64,000 nt of DNA from Chryseobacterium gregarium DSM 19109 (GTDB lineage Bacteria; Bacteroidota; Bacteroidia; Flavobacteriales; Weeksellaceae), in NCBI RefSeq assembly GCF_000430845.1, contig NZ_AUMU01000002.1:248001-312000 (forward strand), written 5' to 3'. This document shows, piece after piece, positions 8,294 to 16,989 of the stretch. Each line of letters opens with the position of its first letter. Within the stretch, counting starts at the first letter, position 1. The notes below the pieces were generated by a model. That model was given only the letters and a program-made list of their open reading frames with translations. It had not been told where the DNA came from and searched no databases. The translations under genes were made by a program, and so were the position numbers.

Positions 8294-8367
8294 GTGGTTT
8301 CTCCAGGAATCGAACCAGGGACACATGGATTTTCAATCCATTGCTCTACCAACTGAGCTAAGAAACC
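8294..8367 (-). tRNA. tRNA-Phe (GAA), copy 1, with one extra nucleotide
   Basis: Cloverleaf on the minus strand: acceptor GGTTTCT/AGAAACC, D-arm GCTC-AGTTGGTA-GAGC, anticodon stem ATGGA/TCCAT with loop TTGAAAA (anticodon GAA), T-arm CCTGG-TTCGATT-CCTGG, discriminator A. There is no encoded CCA. It is 74 nt because two A's, not one, lie between the D-stem and the anticodon stem. The copy 117 bp upstream on that strand is the normal 73 nt. Confidence 0.93.
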
Positions 8368-8455
8368 GCTTAAATACTTCTTTTCAGAAGCGGTGATGCA
8401 AAACTAATGATAATTATTAAAATTTGCAATCTTTACTATAGAACAATTTGAAAAG

Positions 8456-8481
8456 AAAACCACCTTTTTACAGGTGGTTTT
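8456..8481 (-). terminator. Terminator hairpin between the two tRNA-Phe genes
   Basis: Perfect 10-bp stem AAAACCACCT / AGGTGGTTTT with a 6-nt loop, directly after the 3' end of tRNA-Phe copy 2. It suggests that the two tRNAs are separate transcription units. Confidence 0.8.
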
Positions 8482-8483
8482 TG

Positions 8484-8556
8484 TGGTTTCTCCAGGAATC
8501 GAACCAGGGACACATGGATTTTCAATCCATTGCTCTACCAACTGAGCTAAGAAACC
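8484..8556 (-). tRNA. tRNA-Phe (GAA), copy 2
   Basis: Standard 73-nt cloverleaf with anticodon loop TTGAAAA. It is identical to the neighbouring copy except for the single extra A there, and has no encoded CCA tail. Confidence 0.97.
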
Positions 8557-8651
8557 ATTCTTTACTTTGTTGTTTTAAAGTGATGCAAAAGTAGTAAGTT
8601 TTGGTATATGAAGCAAGTATTAATAATACTTTTTTTAACAAAACTTAAAAC

Positions 8652-10493
8652 CTATTGATTTTCAGCTGAATTATTTTCCTGTTCTCTTCTAATCTGTTCA
8701 CTCATTTCCTCTAATACAGGCTTTATCGTGCTTTCAGGAAGGTCACTGATCCGGATATACATCAGTCCGTCAATCGCATCATTAAAATTAGGGTCCACAT
8801 TAAAGGCAATGACTTTCGCATTTTGCTTAATGTATTTTTTAATCAGAACGGGCAATCTTAATTCCGGCTCAAGATCATCGATGATCTTATCCAGCTTATT
8901 TAAATCAGATTCCATTTCATCAAAGAAAAGATTCTTATCCCTCTCCCGGAGTTTTATTTTGTATTCGTTTCTCGGGGTAATATATTGAGCTACGGCAGAA
9001 TCATAATAGTTGGAGCGCATAAATTCAATCATCAGGGATTTCGAGAATTCTGAGAATTTATTGGAAATGCTCACGCCTCCCATTAAAAATTTATGATCCG
9101 GATTTCTCAGGCAGACATGTACGATCCCTCTCCATAAAAGGAAAAGAGGAAGCGGCTTCTGCTGGTATTCCTGACAAATGTAGGCACGTCCCATTTCAAT
9201 CACTTTCTTAAAAAAAGGATGAATGTCCTGTTCAAATTCAAATAGCGAACTCGTATAAAACCCTTTAATCCCGGATTTTTTCATTACTTCCTTGCCCAGG
9301 GCCATTCTGTAGGCTCCCACAAGTTTTTCTTCTGCATTGTCCCATAAAAAAAGATGATGGTAATGTTTATCATATTCATCCAGATCAAACGGAAGGTTGC
9401 TTCCTTCACCCACCGCCCGGAAAGTAAGTTCCCTCTGCCGCCCGATTTCCCTCATGACTGAAGGGATCTCTTCGTAAGAGGTAAAATAAACTTCATAATT
9501 TCCGTTGCTGAAAAACATTTTATCGGTGCCTTTCAGTTTCCTGATGTCATTGAGGATATCTTCTTTCGGAGTTTCATCAATAATGTTCTGAACTATATTT
9601 TCTTCCTTTAACAAAGGGAATTTTAAAGAAAGGTTTTTAAGATTGATGCTTTGGGCAAGAGATTTTCTTTTCTCATAGTACGATTTCATCATATATACCT
9701 TACGCTTCAGAAATTCACCCAGTTCATCAGTAGTTTCCATATCATCCATTGCTTTTACGGCAATCGACCTTCCGATTCTGATCCTGATCGGTTTTTCCCT
9801 TTCATTCATCATTTCCGCAGGAAGCATCAGCGTCTGTAAGTTGGGATGGAGCTTGGCTACCTGATAAAAAATCCGGCTGTTTTTAGCATGGAAATACATC
9901 GGAACCACCGGAACTTTTGCCATCTTTATAAGCTTCAGGGCAGGTTTTTCCCACTCTTTATCCAGGATTTCGTTATAAGGATTGTTTTTATTTGACACTT
10001 CTCCTGCCGGAAAAATCCCTACACAGCCTCCGTTCTGAAGATGCTTCAGCGTTTCTCGCATTCCGGATGAGCTGCTGTGCACTTCTTTTCTGTTTTCAAA
10101 AGGATTGACCGAAATGACATACGGTTCCATGGGTTCAATTTTTTCCAGCAGAAAGTTTCCCATCACCTTAAAATCCGGGCGGACTTCCGACATTATTTTA
10201 CACATCAAAATTCCGTCGATGGCACCAAGGGGATGGTTTGATACGAGGATAAAAGGCCCCGTTTTAGGAATTTTAGCCAGATCTTCTTCAAAAGCGATGT
10301 AGCTCAGGTTCCGTTCTCTCACAAATGAGTCGAAAAAGTCTTTGCCTTCCTTATTTCTTAATTTGTCGTATAATTTATTTACTTCATTGATCTTGGCAAT
10401 ACTCATGATAGCTGATGCAACGGGATTTTTTAAAAATCCTATTTTGCTCAAACCGGAGGCCTTAATTAAGTCGTTTTTCGAAATTAAACTCAT
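8652..10493 (-). CDS. olsF: Bifunctional acyltransferase, OlsF-like (PlsC domain + GNAT N-acyltransferase) for amino-acid lipids
   Basis: 613 residues. The N-terminal half is a lysophospholipid acyltransferase (PlsC) domain with SNHPLGAIDG (85-94, the catalytic His/Asp block) and GIFPAGEVS (159-167). The C-terminal half (~320-600) is a GNAT/hemolysin-type N-acyltransferase with MGRAYICQEYQQ and LFLLWRGI. OlsF of Flavobacterium and Serratia has this fusion: the C-terminal domain puts a 3-hydroxyacyl chain on ornithine (or glycine) and the N-terminal domain O-acylates it. A membrane-associated lipid role is therefore expected. The amino-acid substrate cannot be read from the sequence. It lies 23 bp after the aspartate kinase gene, possibly co-transcribed. 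Confidence 0.8.
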   Translation of the reverse strand: MSLISKNDLIKASGLSKIGFLKNPVASAIMSIAKINEVNKLYDKLRNKEGKDFFDSFVRERNLSYIAFEEDLAKIPKTGPFILVSNHPLGAIDGILMCKIMSEVRPDFKVMGNFLLEKIEPMEPYVISVNPFENRKEVHSSSSGMRETLKHLQNGGCVGIFPAGEVSNKNNPYNEILDKEWEKPALKLIKMAKVPVVPMYFHAKNSRIFYQVAKLHPNLQTLMLPAEMMNEREKPIRIRIGRSIAVKAMDDMETTDELGEFLKRKVYMMKSYYEKRKSLAQSINLKNLSLKFPLLKEENIVQNIIDETPKEDILNDIRKLKGTDKMFFSNGNYEVYFTSYEEIPSVMREIGRQRELTFRAVGEGSNLPFDLDEYDKHYHHLFLWDNAEEKLVGAYRMALGKEVMKKSGIKGFYTSSLFEFEQDIHPFFKKVIEMGRAYICQEYQQKPLPLFLLWRGIVHVCLRNPDHKFLMGGVSISNKFSEFSKSLMIEFMRSNYYDSAVAQYITPRNEYKIKLRERDKNLFFDEMESDLNKLDKIIDDLEPELRLPVLIKKYIKQNAKVIAFNVDPNFNDAIDGLMYIRISDLPESTIKPVLEEMSEQIRREQENNSAENQ

Positions 10494-10516
10494 GTGTGTC
10501 TAGTCGCAATTAGTTT

Positions 10517-11755
10517 TTATTGTGTTACCATTTGAAGCGTATTCTTCGAAATCTGCTCCAATAATACACTTTTTTCCTGGTAAAATTGATCAATGTTTCC
10601 GATCTTGGCATTTCTTACGGTAAATAAAGATACATTTTTTACCACTTCGGTTTTAAATATTTTCTGCAGCTCATCATTAAGATCGTCGATCATACTGAAT
10701 TTGTCTTCTAGGCATAAAGCCAGTGAAATAGCAGAATTCTGCATCAGTGATACCCTAATTTTATTTTTGGAAAGGTATCCGAAAATTAAACTCATGTGAT
10801 CTTCCGCAATGAATGAAAAATCTCTTGTCGAAATTTTCAACAAAGTCTGATTTTCTTTTAAAATATACACCTCTTCATTCTGATTTTTTTCAGAAGCTCC
10901 TACTTTCGTTCCCGGTCTCGAAGGATCCACAAAGGATTTTACATAAAAAGGGATGTTTTTCTGCTGAAGTGGCTGCAGGGTCTTCGGGTGAATAACGCTC
11001 GCTCCGTAATAGGCCATTTCTATCGCTTCTTCATAGGAAATATGGGAAAGAAGGCTGACATCTTTGAATTTTCTCGGATCACCGGTCATGACGCCCGGAA
11101 CATCTTTCCAGATCGTCATTGCATCTGCGTTTAAACAATAAGCAAAAATGGCAGCAGAATAATCCGAGCCTTCTCTTCCCAAAGTAACCGTGAAATTATT
11201 ATCATCGGAACCGATGAATCCTTGGGTAACGTAACAGATTTCTTTATTTAAGTGGGAAATGAATTCTTCTGTCCTGGTCCAGTCTACCGTACCTTCTCGG
11301 TAAGAGTTATCGGTTTTTACATAATCTCTGGCATCCAGCCATTGATTCGTAAACTGAATCTCGTTTAAATATTCACTTACAATTTTAGTTGAGATCATTT
11401 CCCCGCAGCTGACTACCTGATCATAAACGAAGCTGTAATTCGGCGACTTGTTCCTTCTTAAAAAAGAATCGATATCATCGAAAAATAAATTGATTTCAGC
11501 AAAAACTGGGTGATTCTCGGAGAAAAGTCCTTCTGCAATCCCTATATGTTTCCGTTTTATCTTTTCAATTTCAGCTTGATAGTTGTCTTTCCTGAAATAA
11601 AGCGCCACTACTTCTTCCAGTTCATTAGTCGTTTTGCCCATCGCTGAGATCACCAGCAAGCATTTTTCAAATCCCTGGCTTTGTAATACCATGGACACAT
11701 TTTTTACACTGTCAGCATCCTTTACTGATGCTCCACCAAACTTGAAAATTTTCAT
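10517..11755 (-). CDS. Aspartate kinase (monofunctional)
   Basis: 412 residues. It catalyses phosphorylation of aspartate, the first step to lysine, threonine, methionine and diaminopimelate. The N-terminal amino-acid kinase signature KFGGAS is at 5-10, with VTLGREGSDYSAAIFA and the VPGVMTGDPR nucleotide-binding block downstream. The C-terminal ~120 residues (from KISTRDFSF) form the regulatory ACT region expected for feedback control. There is no homoserine dehydrogenase fusion. ATG is preceded by an A/T-rich leader with a TAATTTTG promoter box 57 bp upstream. Confidence 0.93.
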   Translation of the reverse strand: MKIFKFGGASVKDADSVKNVSMVLQSQGFEKCLLVISAMGKTTNELEEVVALYFRKDNYQAEIEKIKRKHIGIAEGLFSENHPVFAEINLFFDDIDSFLRRNKSPNYSFVYDQVVSCGEMISTKIVSEYLNEIQFTNQWLDARDYVKTDNSYREGTVDWTRTEEFISHLNKEICYVTQGFIGSDDNNFTVTLGREGSDYSAAIFAYCLNADAMTIWKDVPGVMTGDPRKFKDVSLLSHISYEEAIEMAYYGASVIHPKTLQPLQQKNIPFYVKSFVDPSRPGTKVGASEKNQNEEVYILKENQTLLKISTRDFSFIAEDHMSLIFGYLSKNKIRVSLMQNSAISLALCLEDKFSMIDDLNDELQKIFKTEVVKNVSLFTVRNAKIGNIDQFYQEKSVLLEQISKNTLQMVTQ

Positions 11756-11811
11756 TAAATTGTTAGTAATAAAATTGTTAGATAAAATTTGTGGGAATAT
11801 TTTACGGGTTA

Positions 11812-11819
11812 CAAAATTA
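11812..11819 (-). promoter_or_regulatory. -7 promoter box (TAATTTTG) for aspartate kinase
   Basis: Exact match to the Bacteroidota TAnnTTTG element, 57 bp upstream of the aspartate kinase ATG. No convincing -33 element at the usual spacing. The 314-bp divergent gap to fbp (11756-12069) holds no other clear element. Confidence 0.5.
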
Positions 11820-12069
11820 TAAATTTACAACGAGATATGAAATAGTGCAATTCGCGGAGCGCCTTAAGATTTCATTAAAATTAAAATGTAGCGTATAAAT
11901 ATTCTGATTTAATAAACAATTTGGGTGTTCATTTTTATGATAAGGTCGCATGTTTTGGCCTGAATTGTGCTGTATGATACTGATAGACAGTTCTTAATCT
12001 CTTTTATTAATTATTCTTTTTAAATGCAATAAATTTTACGAAATTTGGAGAAATCGTAAAAATAAAAAT

Positions 12070-13086
12070 ATGTCAGATCAGCCATTACAGACTTTAGGAG
12101 AATTTCTTATTGATAAGCAGGATGATTTCCAGTATTCCACAGGAGAATTTTCCCGTCTTTTAAGCGCTATAAGATTAGCTTCAAAAGTGGTAAACAGAGA
12201 AGTAAACAAAGCCGGCATTGCAGATATTATCGGGCAGTCCGGAAGTGAAAATATTCAGGGCGAAACACAGCAGAAACTTGATGTAATTGCCAATGACATT
12301 TTTATTACGGCACTGTCTCAGAGAGAAGTGGTCTGTGGTATTGCTTCAGAAGAAAATGATGATTTTATTGACATTAAATGTAGTGAGAACGGTCACTTAA
12401 GCAAATATGTTGTGCTGATCGATCCTCTCGACGGCTCCTCAAATATTGATGTTAATGTGTCTGTAGGAACTATTTTTTCCATCTACAGAAGAGTAACGGA
12501 ACCAGGTACTCCGGTTAAGCTGGAAGATTTTTTACAGAAAGGCGTTAACCAGATTGCCGCAGGATATGTGATCTACGGTTCATCAACCATGATTGTATAT
12601 ACTACAGGTAACGGTGTTAACGGCTTTACACTGGATCCGTCCTTAGGGACCTACTATCTTTCTCATCCGAATATGCAGTTTCCGAAAACAGGTAAAATTT
12701 ACTCTATTAATGAAGGAAACTACATTAAATTCCCTCAGGGCGTTAAAAATTACCTTAAATACTGCCAGATGGAAGAAGGTGACAGGCCTTATACTTCCAG
12801 GTATATCGGTTCGTTAGTTGCTGATTTTCACAGGAATATGCTGAAAGGCGGTATTTATATTTATCCGTCCTATTCACAGGCTCCCAACGGAAAGCTGAGA
12901 TTATTGTACGAATGTAATCCTATGGCTTTCCTGGCAGAACAGGCAGGCGGAAAAGCAACGGACGGTTTCAGGAGAATCCTTGAAATCGAACCAACAGAGC
13001 TGCATCAAAGAATTCCGTTTTTCTGCGGAAGTGTGGATATGGTGGAAAAAGCAGAAGAATTTATGCGGATTGATAGCGTAAAATAA
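12070..13086 (+). CDS. fbp: Class I fructose-1,6-bisphosphatase
   Basis: 338 residues. It hydrolyses fructose-1,6-bisphosphate to fructose-6-phosphate in gluconeogenesis. The metal/substrate signature DPLDGSSN is at 118-125, preceded by the EEND acidic cluster (94-97) and followed by the family blocks [31 protein letters not shown] and [22 protein letters not shown]. Length matches the class I enzyme. Its stop codon abuts the menC ATG (TAAATG), so the two are co-transcribed. Confidence 0.97.
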   Translation: MSDQPLQTLGEFLIDKQDDFQYSTGEFSRLLSAIRLASKVVNREVNKAGIADIIGQSGSENIQGETQQKLDVIANDIFITALSQREVVCGIASEENDDFIDIKCSENGHLSKYVVLIDPLDGSSNIDVNVSVGTIFSIYRRVTEPGTPVKLEDFLQKGVNQIAAGYVIYGSSTMIVYTTGNGVNGFTLDPSLGTYYLSHPNMQFPKTGKIYSINEGNYIKFPQGVKNYLKYCQMEEGDRPYTSRYIGSLVADFHRNMLKGGIYIYPSYSQAPNGKLRLLYECNPMAFLAEQAGGKATDGFRRILEIEPTELHQRIPFFCGSVDMVEKAEEFMRIDSVK

Positions 13087-14091
13087 ATGAAAGCTGATTA
13101 TTTTAAATATATATTACAATTCAAACGCCCGAGTGGAACATCTCGCGGCGTTTTGCTTGATAAAGAAACCTTTATTCTTGAAATTTCTGATGGCGGGAAA
13201 AAAGGAATAGGCGAGTGCGCGGTTTTCCGTGGGCTAAGTTTTGATGACCGGCCGGATTATGAAGAAAAACTGAAATGGCTTTGTGAAAATATTCAGCAGG
13301 ATCCCAAATTCCTGAAAGAAGAATTAAAAGAATTTCCATCGATCTGGTTTGGATATGAGCAGGCTTCCCTGAATCTGCAATACAGTGGTAAGATTTATTT
13401 CCCAAGTGAATTTACAGAGGGAAAATCGGCTATGATGATCAATGGATTAATCTGGATGGGTGATATTGATTATATGCAGGAACAGATTCAGGATAAACTA
13501 GATCAGGGTTTCCACTGCATTAAACTGAAGATCGGAGTCAACTGGAATTCTGAACGTGAAGTGCTTCAGCAGTTAAGGCGAAATTTTTCAAAAGAGGTAT
13601 TGGAGCTTCGTGTTGATGCCAATGGCGGTTTTAATGCAGATGAGGCAAAAATAGTATTGCGACAGCTGGCCGATCTGTATATCCATTCTATTGAACAGCC
13701 GGTTAAAGCCGGAAACCCATATGAAATGGCAGCGTTGTGTGCTGAAACACCAACACCGATTGCCCTTGATGAAGAACTGATCGGGATTGTGAATTTTGAG
13801 GATAAGAAAATACTGTTAGAAACCATAAAACCTCAGTATATTATTTTAAAGCCTTCATTAGTAGGAGGTTTTTCCGGTTCTGATGAGTGGATCTCTCTTG
13901 CTGAAGAGCATAAAATCGGCTGGTGGATTACCTCTGCGCTGGAAAGCAACATCGGGCTGAATGCCATTGCACAATATACTTTTACCAAAAAAAATCCGAT
14001 GCCTCAAGGTCTGGGTACCGGATCTTTATTCACCAATAACTTCACATCAGATCTGGATCTGAAAGGAGAATTACTGTATTTTAAAAATTAA
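13087..14091 (+). CDS. menC: o-Succinylbenzoate synthase, enolase superfamily
   Basis: 334 residues. It dehydrates SHCHC to o-succinylbenzoate in menaquinone synthesis. The catalytic set of the muconate-lactonizing subgroup is visible: IKLKIG with Lys146/Lys148, metal ligands Asp177 (VDANGGF), Glu203 (IEQP) and Asp228 (ALDEE), and Lys255 (ILKPSLVGG). The late SALESNIGL motif also fits MenC. A dipeptide epimerase is the alternative in this superfamily. Isochorismate synthase at 38920-39888 supports the menaquinone reading. It is coupled to fbp. Confidence 0.9.
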   Translation: MKADYFKYILQFKRPSGTSRGVLLDKETFILEISDGGKKGIGECAVFRGLSFDDRPDYEEKLKWLCENIQQDPKFLKEELKEFPSIWFGYEQASLNLQYSGKIYFPSEFTEGKSAMMINGLIWMGDIDYMQEQIQDKLDQGFHCIKLKIGVNWNSEREVLQQLRRNFSKEVLELRVDANGGFNADEAKIVLRQLADLYIHSIEQPVKAGNPYEMAALCAETPTPIALDEELIGIVNFEDKKILLETIKPQYIILKPSLVGGFSGSDEWISLAEEHKIGWWITSALESNIGLNAIAQYTFTKKNPMPQGLGTGSLFTNNFTSDLDLKGELLYFKN

Positions 14092-14094
14092 ATG

Positions 14095-14247
14095 TTAAGG
14101 AGTAGGGCATGTTGGATTATTTTGATATCCATCATCCCATGCTCTGCAGCAACGTGCTCTCGGGTCCCAGTTGTTACAGCCTAATGGAACTGCGCCTCCA
14201 CGGATGGTTTTCAATTCGCCTCTCTGTAGTTTTTTCAGATTTTTCAT
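14095..14247 (-). CDS. Bacteriocin-like double-glycine peptide with Cys-rich core (50 aa)
   Basis: 50 residues: leader MKNLKKLQRGELKTIRGG, ending in Gly17-Gly18, then a core starting AVPLGCNNWDPRARCC with four Cys (24, 33, 34, 47) and a Pro-rich end (CPTP). The KNLKKL-x-R-x-x-LK-x-I-x-GG leader is the hallmark of the small bacteriocin-like peptides found in many copies in Chryseobacterium genomes. Their activity is not established. It is transcribed towards menC, leaving only 3 bp between the two stop codons. No maturation or export gene lies beside it. Export by a C39 transporter encoded elsewhere is inferred. Confidence 0.88.
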   Translation of the reverse strand: MKNLKKLQRGELKTIRGGAVPLGCNNWDPRARCCRAWDDGYQNNPTCPTP

Positions 14248-15078
14248 AATAAATTTAATTTAGTTGGGTAAATATGAGTCACTTTTTTGTGATATACAAC
14301 ATTTTTAACTATATTAACATAAATTAAATGAATGATGAATAATTCAATACAGACAATGAGAGTTTAATACATAAACTCCGGGATCATTACGATAAATTAA
14401 AATGAAACAGTAATGGTTGTCCGGATACTATCTTGTACTTAATTATTAGTGATGCTGCGTTTTTAAATAACGTCCTGTACGAAAATTGCTTTCTTAATGT
14501 ATTCCAACAAAGAAGAAAACCTGTTTCTAACCTTTTCCATGATATAAAATTTAGTGTTCTTTGACTAATCCCTTTACAATCTCTATGCCATAGTATGGTA
14601 TCATATTTGATTTGCCATATGATATTTTTCATATACAGTTCAAACATCTGTTTAAAAAAAGCACTATCTATTTATGCTCAGATATTATAACGTGATCAGT
14701 AAAATGATATATAATTATCAGTAATCATACAATCCTATCGATAAAATTCAGGATTATTTCTGTCCTTCACTGAAGTTTAACATAAGGTTCATAATATTCT
14801 CAAGGCACCGACAAAATGATGTATATTCAAGAATGATTATTTTTATACATATCAATCCACATTTTACAGGCTTGAAATGATAAATGGAGCGGTCTGATTA
14901 AAAAAGTAAATTCTTTGTGATCTGTATTAAGGGCAGTTTCCGGCTGTTGAAGATATATAAGCCGTAATAAGATTAAGTTGAGCTATAGTTTTTAGTTGAT
15001 GACTAAGATAAACAAAACTATTGAATAATCATCAATTATAGAAAAAATTTATAATTACCGTAAAACGTTAAATTTTCC
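14248..15078. other. Long intergenic region without a supported gene
   Basis: About 830 bp, AT-rich, between the double-glycine peptide and glnS. The longest open frame (14387-14647, minus, 86 codons) has erratic composition, no signal, no recognisable motif and no leader. No hairpin with a T-run, tRNA or riboswitch was recognised. It may hold the peptide's promoter, decayed genes or an unrecognised RNA. Confidence 0.5.
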
Positions 15079-15086
15079 TAAATTTG
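15079..15086 (+). promoter_or_regulatory. -7 promoter box (TAAATTTG) for glnS
   Basis: Exact TAnnTTTG match. Transcription would start near 15091, leaving ~34 nt before the ATG at 15125 but under 10 nt before the upstream in-frame ATG at 15101. This supports the downstream start. Confidence 0.6.
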
Positions 15087-15124
15087 CAAATTGCTGTGTC
15101 ATGCGGCATTTTAAAGCGAACTTA

Positions 15125-16798
15125 ATGGAAGAAGAAAAAAAATCACTCAATTTTATTGAGCAAATTATCGAAGATGATTTGGCAAACGGACTTACCAATG
15201 ATCAGATCCGTTTCCGTTTTCCACCTGAACCCAACGGTTATCTGCATGTAGGTCATACCAAAGCGATCTGCATCAACTTCGGTTTGGGCGAAAAATACAA
15301 TGCTCCCGTAAACCTTCGTTTCGACGATACGAATCCTGAAAAAGAAGAGCAGGAATTCGTGGATTCTATTATGAAAGACGTTGAATGGCTGGGTTTCAAA
15401 TGGGATAAGGTATTGTATGCTTCCGATTACTTCCAGCAGCTTTATGATTGGGCCGTCCAGTTAATCAAAGAAGGAAAAGCGTATGTGGATGAGCAGCCCT
15501 CTGAAGTGATTACCGAACAAAGAAAGAACCCTACGGAACCGGGAGTGGAATCTCCTTACAGAAACCGTCCTGTTCAGGAGTCATTGGATTTGTTTGAAAA
15601 GATGAAGAACGGCGAATTTGAAGAAGGGGCGATGTCACTTCGTGCAAAGATCGATATGGCTTCACCCAATATGAATATGCGTGACCCTGTGATGTACAGA
15701 ATTCTGAAAAGGCCTCACCACAGAACGGGTACCGACTGGAAAATTTATCCGATGTACGATTGGGCCCATGGCGAATCTGATTATCTGGAGCAGGTTTCGC
15801 ACTCCTTATGCTCTCTGGAATTTGAAAATCACAGGCCGTTATACAACTGGTATCTGGAACAGGTTTATGAAAAACCCAAAGTAGCGCCGAAGCAAAGGGA
15901 ATTTGCCAGGATGAACGTTTCTTATATGATTACCTCTAAAAGAAAACTGCAGAGGCTGATTGCTGAAAATGTAGTGGATGGTTGGGATGATCCAAGGATG
16001 CCTACCATTTCCGGAATGAGAAGAAAAGGATATACAGCGGCGGCTATCAGGAACTTTATTGAAAGGGTTGGAGTGGCAAAAAGGGAAAACCTTATTGAAA
16101 TCCAATTGTTGGAATTCTGTGTCCGCGAAGATCTGAATAAAGTTGCAAAACGCGTGATGGCGGTAGTTGACCCGATTAAATTAGTTATTGAAAATTACCC
16201 TGAAAATCAGGAAGAATGGCTGGAAACCGAAAATAATCCTGAACAGGAAAATGCAGGAACCCGGGAAATTCCTTTTTCAAGAGAACTGTATATTGAGCGT
16301 GAAGACTTTAAGGAAGAAGCAAATAATAAGTTCTTCAGATTAAAATTAGGCGGTGAAGTCCGTTTGAAATCTGCATATATCATCAAAGGTGAACGAGTGG
16401 AAAAAGATGAAAACGGTGAAATTACGACCATTTATGCGACCTATGATGAGAAAAGCAAGTCGGGAAGCGGTACGGAAGAAAGTTTAAGAAAGGTAAAAGG
16501 AACCATTCACTGGGTTTCCGAAAAGCACGCAATTCCTGTCGACATCAGAAATTATGATAGATTATTCACGGTGGAACAGCCTGACGCTGAGAAAGATGTG
16601 GATTTCCTTAATTTTATCAATCCTGATTCCGTGACAACTATTCAGGGATTTGCTGAGCCAGGACTGAAAGCTATGGCTGTAGGGGAACCTCTTCAGTTTC
16701 AGAGAATTGGTTATTTTACGAAAGACCAGGATTCTACGGATACCCAATTGGTATTCAACAGAACGGTAACATTAAAAGACTCTTATAAGCCGGAGTAA
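15125..16798 (+). CDS. glnS: Glutaminyl-tRNA synthetase
   Basis: 557 residues from the chosen start. It charges tRNA-Gln with glutamine. Class I signature HVGH at 41-44 in PPEPNGYLHVGHTK, RFDDTNP block after it, and the KMSKS-equivalent ITSKRKL near residue 270. C-terminal anticodon-binding beta-barrels cover the last ~220 residues. An ATG 8 codons upstream (15101) would add MRHFKANL. The shorter start aligns with the NFI(E/R)QII(E/D) N-terminus of bacterial GlnRS and fits the promoter position. Confidence 0.96.
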   Translation: MEEEKKSLNFIEQIIEDDLANGLTNDQIRFRFPPEPNGYLHVGHTKAICINFGLGEKYNAPVNLRFDDTNPEKEEQEFVDSIMKDVEWLGFKWDKVLYASDYFQQLYDWAVQLIKEGKAYVDEQPSEVITEQRKNPTEPGVESPYRNRPVQESLDLFEKMKNGEFEEGAMSLRAKIDMASPNMNMRDPVMYRILKRPHHRTGTDWKIYPMYDWAHGESDYLEQVSHSLCSLEFENHRPLYNWYLEQVYEKPKVAPKQREFARMNVSYMITSKRKLQRLIAENVVDGWDDPRMPTISGMRRKGYTAAAIRNFIERVGVAKRENLIEIQLLEFCVREDLNKVAKRVMAVVDPIKLVIENYPENQEEWLETENNPEQENAGTREIPFSRELYIEREDFKEEANNKFFRLKLGGEVRLKSAYIIKGERVEKDENGEITTIYATYDEKSKSGSGTEESLRKVKGTIHWVSEKHAIPVDIRNYDRLFTVEQPDAEKDVDFLNFINPDSVTTIQGFAEPGLKAMAVGEPLQFQRIGYFTKDQDSTDTQLVFNRTVTLKDSYKPE

Positions 16799-16823
16799 AA
16801 ATTTATTTATATCATTATAAATG

Positions 16824-16858
16824 AAACAGGGCTTAATTTTTTAAGCCCTGTTTTTTTA
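16824..16858 (+). terminator. Rho-independent terminator of glnS
   Basis: Perfect 13-bp stem AAACAGGGCTTAA / TTAAGCCCTGTTT with a TTTT loop and a run of seven T's, 26 bp after the glnS stop. Confidence 0.9.
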
Positions 16859-16902
16859 TTGGCATTGAGAGAAATGAAGTGAAGAGATGAAACAATCTCA
16901 AA

Positions 16903-16947
16903 AGTCCCAAAGGGGCAACCTGACAGAGAATAGGATAAAATCCTATT
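16903..16947. repeat. REP-like palindromic element upstream of the MFS gene
   Basis: Two adjacent short dyads: GTCCCAAAGGGGCAACCTG and the perfect inverted repeat AATAGGAT-AAA-ATCCTATT (16929-16947). The first resembles, from memory, dispersed CCC-GTA-GGG-CGACCTG sequences seen between genes in many Bacteroidota. Only one copy was found here, so its repeat nature is inferred. Confidence 0.3.
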
Positions 16948-16989
16948 AAAATAAATGAGAAGATTATTATAATCATCAAAATTAAAATT

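Noticed and set aside
8294..8556. Tandem tRNA copies as a phage attachment site
   Set aside because: No integrase or repeated tRNA 3'-end fragment found nearby; simply duplicated tRNA genes.
14387..14647. 86-codon open frame on the minus strand in the intergenic gap
   Set aside because: Mixed, transposase-unlike composition, no leader or motif, and no recognisable relation to a known family.
15101..15124. Upstream ATG of glnS (MRHFKANL extension)
   Set aside because: Too close to the promoter box and not similar to GlnRS N-termini.
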